34,855 nt of DNA, taken from an uncultured Clostridia bacterium (lineage in GTDB: Bacteria; Bacillota; Clostridia; TANB77; CAG-508). Shown in pieces: positions 18,703-27,240 of the stretch (positions within the stretch are counted from its first letter, which is position 1; every line of letters begins with the position of its first letter). Where the stretch lies: NCBI GenBank assembly GCA_947628605.1, contig CANRAM010000008.1:1-34855 (forward strand), given 5' to 3'. The notes beneath the pieces are model-generated. The model ran no database searches and had not been told where the DNA came from. It was given only the letters and a program-made list of their open reading frames with translations. The position numbers were made by a program, and so were the translations under genes.

Positions 18703-20040
18703 TTAATTAGCATTAAGTATTAAGTTTTTCACACTATCCACAATTAATTTCGTGTTTCCATTTTCTTTTATTTCAGATTCAATTTTTCTACAAGCGTGCA
18801 TAACTGTAGTATGGTCTCTTTTTCCAAAGCTCTCCCCTATTTTTGCAAGTTGCATTTGTGCAATATCACGGCATAAATACATTGCTATTTGTCGTGGATA
18901 TGCAAGGTCATTTGAACGTTTTGAGCTTTTTAAATCTTTTGGATTTATGTTGAAATATTTTGCAACTACTTCTTGTATATATTCTGGTGAAACTATTTTT
19001 TCTTTTTGTGCTACTATATCGTTTATTGCTCTTTCTGCCATTTCCATTGTTAATGGACTATGTGTTAATGAAGCTTTTGCTATCATTTTATTTAGTACGC
19101 CTTCTAGTTCTCTAATGTTTGAATCTATTTTTGTTGCTATATTTGAAAGTATCATATCGTCTATTACTATGTTATCGAATTGAGCTTTTTTTCTAAGTAT
19201 TGCAAGTCTTGTTTCATAGTCTGGATTTGATATATCTGCAATTAATCCCCATTCAAAGCGTGATTTTAGCCTGTCTTCTAATAGTTTTATTTCTTTGGGA
19301 GGTCTATCGCTAGAGATTATTATTTGTTTTCCGTTTTCGTGTAGTGTATTAAATGTGTGAAAAAATTCTTCTTGTATTTTTTCTTTTCCGGCTATGAATT
19401 GTACGTCGTCTATTAATAGTACATCTACGTTTCTATATTTTGTTCTAAATTCTTGGTTAGTATTGTCTTTTATTGCATTTATTAATTGGTTTGTAAATGT
19501 TTCTGATGTTACATATAATACTTTTGAGGAATGATTTTTCTTTAATATTGAGTTTCCTATTGCGTGCATTAAGTGAGTTTTTCCAAGCCCTACGCCACCA
19601 TATAAGAATAGTGGATTATATGAAGTTGCAGGAGCTTCTGCTACTGCTAGTGCTGCTGCGTGTGCGAAACGATTGCTATCCCCTACTACGAATGTTTCGA
19701 AGGTGTATTTTGGAATTAAAAATGAAGTTGAGTATCCTGAAATGGAATCAACTGAATCGTTTGCAACGTGTTCGTTTTCAATAATTGTTTTTTCATTTAA
19801 TACTATATTTATATCACAATCGGTATTTGTAAGATATTTAAAAGTGTTTAGTATTAGGTCATAATATCTATTATTTATAGAGTCTCTTTGTATAATTGAT
19901 GTTGCTCCTAAAATGTATGTATCATTTTCTTTTCCAACTATTGTAAGGTTTTTTATCCAAGTATCATATGATATTCTAGTTATTTCATCTTTTAGTAATT
20001 CTTTTGCTTGGTTTAAAAGGTCATTTAATTCGTTTGGCAT
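18703..20040 (-). CDS. dnaA: Chromosomal replication initiator protein
   Basis: 445 aa, NPLFLYGGVGLGKTHLMHAIGN, VLLIDDVQFIAGKEKIQEEFFHTFN, FGKRDHTTVMHACRKIE. Confidence 0.98.
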   Translation of the reverse strand: MPNELNDLLNQAKELLKDEITRISYDTWIKNLTIVGKENDTYILGATSIIQRDSINNRYYDLILNTFKYLTNTDCDINIVLNEKTIIENEHVANDSVDSISGYSTSFLIPKYTFETFVVGDSNRFAHAAALAVAEAPATSYNPLFLYGGVGLGKTHLMHAIGNSILKKNHSSKVLYVTSETFTNQLINAIKDNTNQEFRTKYRNVDVLLIDDVQFIAGKEKIQEEFFHTFNTLHENGKQIIISSDRPPKEIKLLEDRLKSRFEWGLIADISNPDYETRLAILRKKAQFDNIVIDDMILSNIATKIDSNIRELEGVLNKMIAKASLTHSPLTMEMAERAINDIVAQKEKIVSPEYIQEVVAKYFNINPKDLKSSKRSNDLAYPRQIAMYLCRDIAQMQLAKIGESFGKRDHTTVMHACRKIESEIKENGNTKLIVDSVKNLILNAN

Positions 20041-20107
20041 TGTTATTCATTCCTTCCACACGGATTTTTTTGTATATATTAATGATTACAAAAAATAAAA
20101 AGCAAAC

Positions 20108-20139
20108 TTATCCACAAACTTATCCACAAATGTTGATAA
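20108..20139. promoter_or_regulatory. DnaA-box cluster upstream of dnaA
   Basis: TTATCCACA at 20108-20116 and 20120-20128; TGTTGATAA at 20131-20139. Confidence 0.85.
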
Positions 20140-20272
20140 GTTTTTTAGTGAGATTATAGTTTTCTTTTGTATCTTTTGTTATATTCTTAATTTTGTATGA
20201 TAATAATATCAAAAAATATAGAAGATAGTCAATACAAATGTGGAAAATTTATAAAATTTTAGATGTATGATT

Positions 20273-20506
20273 TTATTCTTCATATGGTTTTGAATTAGAA
20301 GTTAAACCTAACAAATAATCTGTTGAGGTATTATAGAATTTTGCTAATTTTATTAGATTATAAATATCAATTGTTATTTCTCCTGTTTCGTATCTTGAAT
20401 ATGTTTGTTGAGTGCAATTTAGTAATTTACTAATATCTTTTTGAGTTAAGTCTTTATCCTCTCGCAATTGTCTAATTCTTAACATATTATCAGTCCTCCA
20501 TTTCAA
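20273..20506 (-). CDS. XRE-family HTH transcriptional regulator
   Basis: MLRIRQLREDKDLTQKDISKLLNCTQQTYSRYETGEITIDIYNLIKLAKFYNTSTDYLLG. Confidence 0.9.
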   Translation of the reverse strand: MKWRTDNMLRIRQLREDKDLTQKDISKLLNCTQQTYSRYETGEITIDIYNLIKLAKFYNTSTDYLLGLTSNSKPYEE

Positions 20507-20530
20507 TTATAAAAAATTCGTAAAACGTGT

Positions 20531-20588
20531 ATTGACTTTTACGCGTATTATGTGTAAAATATTTTTATACACGTATTACGTGTATAAA
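20531..20588 (+). promoter_or_regulatory. Promoter with operator-like palindromes between XRE gene and prepilin-like gene
   Basis: TTGACT - 17 nt - TAAAAT. Palindromes TTTATACACG-TATTA-CGTGTATAAA (20564-20588, perfect) and TTTTACGCG-TATTA-TGTGTAAAA (20537-20559, near-perfect). Confidence 0.7.
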
Positions 20589-20614
20589 TGTTATATAAGA
20601 AAGAGGGTAAAGTT

Positions 20615-21878
20615 ATGGTAACAAAAGAAAAGCGGGATAACTTTAATAGCATTAGTTATAACAGTAATTGTGCTATTAATATTAGCTGGTGTAACGGTTA
20701 ATTTAACACTACAGGACGGAGGAATATTCAGTAGAGCACAATTAGCAGCACAAAATTACGCAGATGCACAGGAAAAAGAATTAGTTGAACTAGAACAGTT
20801 TGATACTGAAATAAATGATACAATAAATAATGTAAGTCTTCGTATAACTGATAAAGAGGAACTAAAAGATTTTGCGAAAAAAGTAAATGAAGGAAAAACA
20901 TTTGTAGGAGAAACAATTGTATTATGGGAAGATATTGATTTAGGAAATGAAGTTTGGATACCAATAGGAACAAAAGAGAAACCTTTTTCCGGAACATTTG
21001 ACGGGGAAGGGCATACAATAAGTAATTTAACAACAGATGCTGAAAAAGAATATCAAGGTTTATTTGGGGTAAGTACAGGTACAATAAAAAATATAGGTAT
21101 AGAAAGTGGCGAAGTAAAAGGAAGGAATTATGTAGGAGGAATTGTTGCGTATACTTCTGGAAAAATTGAGAATTGTTATAATAAAGCAAATGTAATAGGA
21201 AAGAGTATTGAAATGAACTTAGCTGAAGGTTTGCGTACTGGAAGAATTGGAGGTATAGTAGGTTATGTTAGTGGAGAAGGTGGGTATGTTTATAGATGCT
21301 ATAATGAAGGAGATATTAGTGTAATTGATGATAATTCAAGTGAGCGTGTCTATGGTGCTTTTGTAGGTGGTATTTGTGGTTGTAATTATGGTACTACTGA
21401 GTTGTGTATGAATAGTGGAAAAATTGATTTAACTTCTAGAAATATAAATTCTATGGTAGGTGGAATAACTGGAGACGGCGGGGATGTTTCAAATTGTTAT
21501 AATTCTGGCGATATTAATTCTATGTGTGGAAGTGTTATAAACTGTGGAGACTCTTGTTGTGGAGGAGTAATTGGGCAGACAGGTGGTATAGTATTTAGAT
21601 GTTTTAATATTGGAAAGGTTGGTTCGACACATACAGAACATAGTAGTAGAACTGGTATTGTAGTTGGAGGATTAATTAATGGGGAGTGTTCTGAATGTTA
21701 CGGTTTAAAATGTGATGATTACAAGATTATAGGTGAAATTGTTGGAGGAGGATTTACGGAGACTGACTCAGAGGGGCATAGCTTTGTTGTTGATTCAGAC
21801 AGTATTTTAAAAGAAAAATTTTTTGAAAAATGTGGAGACTTGTTTACTGAAAAGGAAGGTAAAATAGAGTTTAACTAA
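20615..21878 (+). CDS. Prepilin-type N-terminal signal protein with GLUG-type repeats, +1 frameshift at CGG 20633-20635
   Basis: ATG at 20615: MVTKEK-(C)-GITLIALVITVIVLLILAGVTVNLTLQDGGIF...; then repeated NYVGGIVAYTSGKIENCYN/GGIVGYV/GGICGCN motifs. The conserved signal exists only if C20633 is skipped. Confidence 0.85.
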
Positions 21879-21990
21879 TAAAAAATATTTATATATTGAA
21901 ATTAAAGGCTTAAAGATGTTTATTTGCATTTTATGTAAAATAATGGTATAATAGAAAGTGATGTAGGTAATATATTATGTCAGTTTAAAA

Positions 21991-22000
21991 GAAACGTTTC
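21991..22000. repeat. Palindrome GAAACGTTTC copy 1
   Basis: 10-bp perfect palindrome 21 nt before the small ORF start. Confidence 0.6.
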
Positions 22001-22021
22001 TAAATAAAGGAGGAAAAAGAG

Positions 22022-22282
22022 ATGGAAGAACGGACTAAAAAAATATTAGAAGGAGTAGCAATATTATGTGTCTGGCTAGCTATGGAACTATATGCAGTAG
22101 CTGTAATAAATGGAGGATTTTCATCCGAAATAATGATGACATTTGTAATATTACTCGATTGTGGTGCAGCGATTATATTTGAGATATTATGCTGCCTTAA
22201 AAATTCAGAAAAGCAAGGCTTCTTTTATGGAATGGCTATAGTTACGTGTTGTTTTAACATTTTTTTATATACTATTTTTTAA
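22022..22282 (+). CDS. Small membrane protein (86 aa); in-frame CGG at codon 4
   Basis: SD AAAGGAGG 8 nt before ATG; three hydrophobic segments; flanked by GAAACGTTTC copies. No family recognised. Confidence 0.55.
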   Translation: MEERTKKILEGVAILCVWLAMELYAVAVINGGFSSEIMMTFVILLDCGAAIIFEILCCLKNSEKQGFFYGMAIVTCCFNIFLYTIF

Positions 22283-22290
22283 GTACAAAT

Positions 22291-22300
22291 GAAACGTTTC
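22291..22300. repeat. Palindrome GAAACGTTTC copy 2
   Basis: Same palindrome exactly 300 bp after copy 1. Confidence 0.6.
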
Positions 22301-22450
22301 TTTCGCTCTATACTGTTTTTTTAGGTATAGGGCTTTTCTTTTTTGTTATTTCCTTTTATTTCAAAAAGAATTTTTGTGAATTGTGTTGTAAATTGTCTAA
22401 ATTTAAAATATAATTAAATAGGAAATAGAAAGTAGGGAGGAGAAGAACTA

Positions 22451-23350
22451 ATGAAAAAGAAAAAAGTGTTTTTGCTTTTTTATACTTTTCTTGCATTAAT
22501 TTTTAGTGCTAATGTTGTTTTTGCTGATGTAGGAAGTTTTGAGTCTTATAGTAGTGGAAGTTCAGGAGGAGGAAGTTCAAGTTGGAGTAGTAGCAGTAGT
22601 GGAAGAAGTCATTCTAGTAGCAGTTATAGTAGTTATGATTATGATGATGATTATAGTGGTGGTAGTATGAGTGCTGTTGAAGTAATTGCTTTTATTGCTA
22701 TTTTAATTATAGTTGTGGCTATTCAAATGGCTAAGTCAAAACAAAATATGCCAAGTGTTCCACGCAATATTAATACTATGCCACAATATGATGTAGAATC
22801 TAAGATAAAAGAAGTTGATGAATTATTTAACAAAGAGGTATTTTTATCTTGGGCTAAAAATATTTTTGTTAAGTTGCAAGAAGCTTGGATGGAAAGAGAT
22901 TGGAGTACTATTAGAACTTTTGAAACAAATGAACTTTATGAACAACATAAACGTCAGTTACAAGGATATATTGATGCTAAACAAATTAATATGCTAGAAA
23001 GAATTTGTGTAAAATCTGCATCGCTTTATGATTTTAAACAAGAGGGAGGCCGTGATATTTTATCAATTAATTTAAGTTCTAAAATGATTGATTATATTGT
23101 TGATGAGGATACAAAACAAATTATAAAAGGCGATAAGATTACTGAAAGACATAGCACTTATAGAATGACGTTTGTAAGAAAATCTGGAATAAAAACAAAG
23201 GCTACAACAGGAGAAGTTAAAACTACGAATTGTCCAAATTGTGGTGCACCTACAGAGGTTACATCTTCTGGTAAATGCTCGTATTGTGGTAGTGTTATAA
23301 CAAATGATGAGCACGATTGGGTATTGTCTAATTTGGAAAAGGTTATGTAA
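22451..23350 (+). CDS. Tim44-like-domain membrane protein with Ser-rich region and C-terminal zinc ribbon
   Basis: Signal peptide, SGGGSSSWSSSSSGRSHSSSSYSS, TM, VEELF-type Tim44-like region, CPNCGAPTEVTSSGKCSYCGS. Confidence 0.7.
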   Translation: MKKKKVFLLFYTFLALIFSANVVFADVGSFESYSSGSSGGGSSSWSSSSSGRSHSSSSYSSYDYDDDYSGGSMSAVEVIAFIAILIIVVAIQMAKSKQNMPSVPRNINTMPQYDVESKIKEVDELFNKEVFLSWAKNIFVKLQEAWMERDWSTIRTFETNELYEQHKRQLQGYIDAKQINMLERICVKSASLYDFKQEGGRDILSINLSSKMIDYIVDEDTKQIIKGDKITERHSTYRMTFVRKSGIKTKATTGEVKTTNCPNCGAPTEVTSSGKCSYCGSVITNDEHDWVLSNLEKVM

Positions 23351-23418
23351 TATTATTTTTTAATATTAAATTTTTAAATAAATGAGTTATTTCATTTATA
23401 AATTTAGGAGGAATTTTT

Positions 23419-24627
23419 ATGGGATTAATTAAATCTGCAGTAAGTGCAGTAGGAAGTACACTTCACGATCAATGGAAGGATGTTATTAGTTGTGAAAATA
23501 TGACTAATGATGTTTTAATGGTTAAAAAAACTACGGATACAGGTATTATATCGAATAAGAGTGCAATTATTGTTGCACCTGGTCAATGTGCTATTATTTA
23601 TAATAATGGTAAGGTTATTGATGCAACAGCGGAAGAGGGAATTTATACATTTGATTCTTCTACTGAGCCTTCATTTTTTGCAGGTCAATTTGGAGCTGTG
23701 TTTAAAGAAATGTGGCAACGTTTTACTTATGGTGGGGGAGCAGCTCAACAACAAGCGGTATTTTTCTTCAATATTAAGGAAATTATGGATAATAAATTTG
23801 GAACTAAAGAGCCAATAATTTTTCAAGATTGGTCTCACGCTATACCAAATCAAATGACTGGTGCTGTAATGCCTATGATGGTTAGTATTAGATGTTTTGG
23901 TACATATACATTTAAAATTGCAAATCCAGCTTTATTTATGGAAAAAATTGCAGGAACTGCTGAGGTTTATAAGAAGGAACAATTGCAAGAACAAATGAGA
24001 ACTGAGATTATGGCTGTATTCCAAAATGTTACAAATGAGCTTGGAGGAGAAAATTACAAAGTTCCTGTTCTTCAAATGCCTAGCCAAACTGATGAGATAA
24101 GAGTTATGATGGACCAAAAGGTTTTTGATGAGAAGATTCGTGAAAGGGGAGTTGAAATAGTTTGCTTTGCTGTTGAATCTGTTTCTCTTGATAAGGAATC
24201 TGAAGAAAAAATTCAAAGATATGAATTAAGTTCTAATGCTTATATGCAACAAGGTAGAATGGTTGATGCGTATTCAAATGCTATGGAAGATGCTGCTAAA
24301 AATACATCGGGTGCTGCTAATGGTTTTATGGGTATTGGTATGGTTAATATGATGTCTGGCGGAATGGGAAATGGTGTTACTTCTGGTCCTTGGAATGCAA
24401 ATACTGCTAATAGTTCGGTTAACAATAGTAATCAACCTAATAATCAAAGTATGCAAGAGCCTAAGAATGAAGGATGGAAATGCAGTTGTGGTAGTGTAAA
24501 TGATGTAAATGCAAAGTTTTGCTCAGCTTGTGGTAAAGCAAAAGATTCTAAAAAAGTATGCCCAAAATGTAATGCAGAAAATGGGGCAGAGGCTAAATTC
24601 TGTGCTAGTTGTGGGGAGAAACTTTAA
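23419..24627 (+). CDS. SPFH/band-7-like protein with C-terminal zinc ribbons
   Basis: MGLIKSAVSAVGSTLHDQWKDVISCENM..., CSCGSVNDVNAKFCSACGKAK, CPKCNAENGAEAKFCASCGEKL. Confidence 0.8.
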   Translation: MGLIKSAVSAVGSTLHDQWKDVISCENMTNDVLMVKKTTDTGIISNKSAIIVAPGQCAIIYNNGKVIDATAEEGIYTFDSSTEPSFFAGQFGAVFKEMWQRFTYGGGAAQQQAVFFFNIKEIMDNKFGTKEPIIFQDWSHAIPNQMTGAVMPMMVSIRCFGTYTFKIANPALFMEKIAGTAEVYKKEQLQEQMRTEIMAVFQNVTNELGGENYKVPVLQMPSQTDEIRVMMDQKVFDEKIRERGVEIVCFAVESVSLDKESEEKIQRYELSSNAYMQQGRMVDAYSNAMEDAAKNTSGAANGFMGIGMVNMMSGGMGNGVTSGPWNANTANSSVNNSNQPNNQSMQEPKNEGWKCSCGSVNDVNAKFCSACGKAKDSKKVCPKCNAENGAEAKFCASCGEKL

Positions 24628-24649
24628 ATAGTATTTTTTTTATAAAATT

Positions 24650-24692
24650 AAAAGGATAGAAGAGTTAAATATATTTTCTCTTTTATCCTTTT
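24650..24692. terminator. Bidirectional terminator-like hairpin
   Basis: AAAAGGATAGAAGAG ... CTCTTTTATCCTTTT between convergent genes. Confidence 0.7.
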
Positions 24693-24695
24693 ATA

Positions 24696-25406
24696 TTACC
24701 TGTAAAAACCTAGGGGCATATTATTTTTATCAAATATTTCTTTCCAACTTCCTCCGTGATTTTCGAAATATGATTTAGCATCTGCAATAAAGGTTCGTAC
24801 GTCTGTGTATTGCATATAATTATCAGAAAATATTGAAAATGCTTTGGAAGAAATGATATCATCGGAATTATCATCAGTTAATTTACCCTGCATATGAAAA
24901 GTAACTGGTTTATAGTTTTTGTCATAAGTTAATATAATTTGGTTGTCGTTGTTTTTATATGTAAAATGAAAATATCTATCTTGAAGACTTGCACGGTATT
25001 CAACATCTGCTTTTCGTCTAAGTTCATCTATAATTTCTTGTTCTTCCTTTTTTTTGTTATCTGCTTTAAACATAAATAAAAAGGTTGTGCTCATAGAAAT
25101 TATTATAATTAAAAAGCATATTATTAATATAAATAAAAATTTTATTGCTTTTATAATACTGTGTGTCATATCTTGCGTAATGGTAATTTTCTTTACTAAG
25201 ATATCGTGTATGTCGTTATCTACTAATTCATCTAGCGTAACATTAAATATTTTTGATATTTCTTTTGCTTGAATTATATCTGGAACTGTTTGACCTAGTT
25301 CCCAATTAGAAATAGTTTGCCTTGTGACATTTAATTTTTCCGATAATTGTTCTTGAGAGAGTTTTGCGCTTTTTCGTAGTTCACTAATCTTTTTTCCAAA
25401 TTCCAT
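24696..25406 (-). CDS. XRE-family regulator with C-terminal TM and extracytoplasmic region
   Basis: MEFGKKISELRKSAKLSQEQLSEKLNVTRQTISNWELGQTVPDI; TM FLFILIICFLIIIISMSTTFLFMF. Confidence 0.9.
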   Translation of the reverse strand: MEFGKKISELRKSAKLSQEQLSEKLNVTRQTISNWELGQTVPDIIQAKEISKIFNVTLDELVDNDIHDILVKKITITQDMTHSIIKAIKFLFILIICFLIIIISMSTTFLFMFKADNKKKEEQEIIDELRRKADVEYRASLQDRYFHFTYKNNDNQIILTYDKNYKPVTFHMQGKLTDDNSDDIISSKAFSIFSDNYMQYTDVRTFIADAKSYFENHGGSWKEIFDKNNMPLGFYR

Positions 25407-25628
25407 ATGTTGTTCCTCCTTTGTTTATTATTGTATATGGAAAAAATAAAAAAGTCTAGCAAATTTATTTGGAATGTGTTTAAATCTTACGCAAATTTAT
25501 TTTGCAATAAAAATTATAACTAAAATGCGTGTAAATATTGACAAACATACGGGTATTGTTATATAATAACAATACTTGTTTTGTTAAATAAGATAAAATA
25601 TAGATATTAATACATTAGGAGGTGCAAA

Positions 25629-25763
25629 ATGAAAAGAACATTTCAACCAAAAAAGAGACAAGAACAAAAAGAACACGGTTTTATGAAAAGAATGAAAACT
25701 AGAGCAGGAAGAAATATATTGAAAGCAAGACGTGCTAAAGGAAGAAAAAAATTAAGTGCTTAG
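25629..25763 (+). CDS. rpmH: 50S ribosomal protein L34
   Basis: 44 aa [44 protein letters not shown]; not in the supplied track because short. Confidence 0.97.
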   Translation: MKRTFQPKKRQEQKEHGFMKRMKTRAGRNILKARRAKGRKKLSA

Positions 25764-25834
25764 TTTTACTAGAGTCACACGTATATGTAGTGACTCTTTT
25801 TACAATGGATAATATTTATACAGAGTGATGTATT

Positions 25835-26179
25835 ATGAATAAAATATTAAAATTGAAGAAAAATTATGAGTTTAAAAATGTTTTAACTAGAGGAAAGTGC
25901 TATTCTGGTAACTGCTTAAATGTATTTATTAAAAGAAATAATTTTAATACGAATTATATAGGTATAGCTATAAGTGTAAAGTTTGCTAAGGCTGTTAAGC
26001 GTAATAGGATTAAAAGACTTATTAGCGAAAATTATAGATTACTTGAAAAGAATTTAAAAAAAGGTTATAATATTGTTTTTCTATGGAAAAGGAATGTTGA
26101 CTTTTATAATGCTAATTTTTACAATATTAAAAATGATATGATAAATATTTTTAAAAAGGCAGGATTATTAGAAGAATGA
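25835..26179 (+). CDS. rnpA: Ribonuclease P protein component
   Basis: KNYEFKNVLTRGKCYSG...ISVKFAKAVKRNRIKRLISENYR. Confidence 0.95.
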   Translation: MNKILKLKKNYEFKNVLTRGKCYSGNCLNVFIKRNNFNTNYIGIAISVKFAKAVKRNRIKRLISENYRLLEKNLKKGYNIVFLWKRNVDFYNANFYNIKNDMINIFKKAGLLEE

Positions 26180-26394
26180 GAAGACTTTTTGTTTTTTTTA
26201 TAAAACTATATAAAAAGTATATTTCACCAATTTTTCATTATTTTGGAATAGAATGCAAGTATTATCCTACTTGTTCAGATTATACAAGACAGGCTATAGA
26301 GAAATATGGTGTAATAAAGGGACTATTTTTAGGAATAAAAAGAATTTTAAAGTGTAATCCTTTTTCAAAAGGAGGGTATGACCCTTTAAAATAA
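26176..26394 (+). CDS. yidD: Membrane protein insertion efficiency factor
   Basis: YKKYISPIFHYFGIECKYYPTCSDYTRQAIEKYGVIKG. Confidence 0.96.
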   Translation: MRRLFVFFIKLYKKYISPIFHYFGIECKYYPTCSDYTRQAIEKYGVIKGLFLGIKRILKCNPFSKGGYDPLK

Positions 26395-26415
26395 AATTAA
26401 AAAGGAGATTTTATA

Positions 26416-27240
26416 ATGATATCTTTTTTTGCAAATATTTTTGGATATATTTTGAATGTTTTATATCAAGTTGCGAATAATTATGGGTTAGCAATTATAT
26501 TATTTTCGTTAATTTTGAAGTTAATTATGCTTCCGATTTCTATTAAACAACAAAAAACAATGAAGAAATCAGTAAAAATTCAAGAAAAAATGAAAATAAT
26601 TCAAGATAAATATAAAAATAATCCAGAAAAATTAAATCAAGAGACATTGGAATTATATAGAAGTGAAAAAATGAGTCCATTTAGTGGATGTTTTAGTGCT
26701 ATTGCTCAAATTGTAATTTTATTTGCAGTTTTTTACTTAGTAAGAAGTCCACTTACATATATGAAAAAAGTAGAGCCAGAATTAATTGAACAGTATACAA
26801 ATGAAATAAAAGAACAAGAGGAAAATAAAAATAATCCTTACCCTGAAATTGCAATTATAAATAATAAAGGTAGTGAAGATGAAAGAGTTTATATTAATAT
26901 GGATTTTTTAGGTTTAGATTTGAGTAGTGTACCTAACCAATCTCTTACGGATTATAGGGTTTATATAATTCCAGGTTTATATGTTTTAACATCTTTTATA
27001 TCTATGAAAATGTCAACAGCAATGCAAAATGGCTCTAAAAAAGAAGAAAACGAAGAGCCTAACGAGCTAGATGCAGTTGCTCAAGCTAATAAGAGTATGG
27101 GATATGTTATTCCAATTATGTCAGTTTCAATTGCAATAGTTGCACCTCTTGGTCTTGCGTTGTATTGGTTAATTAATAATTTATTAATGATTGTTGAGAG
27201 ATTAGTGCTAAATAAATTTCTAAAAGAGGAGGAAGCATAA
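26416..27240 (+). CDS. yidC: Membrane protein insertase YidC/SpoIIIJ
   Basis: 274 aa; NNYGLAIILFSLILKLIMLPISIKQQKTMKKSVKIQEKMK. Confidence 0.95.
   Translation: MISFFANIFGYILNVLYQVANNYGLAIILFSLILKLIMLPISIKQQKTMKKSVKIQEKMKIIQDKYKNNPEKLNQETLELYRSEKMSPFSGCFSAIAQIVILFAVFYLVRSPLTYMKKVEPELIEQYTNEIKEQEENKNNPYPEIAIINNKGSEDERVYINMDFLGLDLSSVPNQSLTDYRVYIIPGLYVLTSFISMKMSTAMQNGSKKEENEEPNELDAVAQANKSMGYVIPIMSVSIAIVAPLGLALYWLINNLLMIVERLVLNKFLKEEEA

Noticed and set aside
20728-21189. 153 aa - strand ORF opposite the prepilin-like gene
   Set aside because: Leu/Phe/Tyr-rich antisense artefact.
4177-21878. Frameshifts as ordinary sequencing/assembly indels
   Set aside because: Not fully excludable without reads, but random indels would favour homopolymers and would not all create an in-frame CGG with the same skipped base. 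Kept as the main alternative to test.
4177-21878. Classical P-site slippery programmed frameshift (prfB/Ty1-like)
   Set aside because: P-site codons differ (UCU, UUG, CCU, AAG), re-pairing in +1 would be poor, and no common upstream stimulatory element was found; only CGG is shared.
22291-22300. CcpA cre site
   Set aside because: TGAAACGTTTCT lacks the TGNNARCG spacing of a cre consensus; described only as a LacI-like palindrome.
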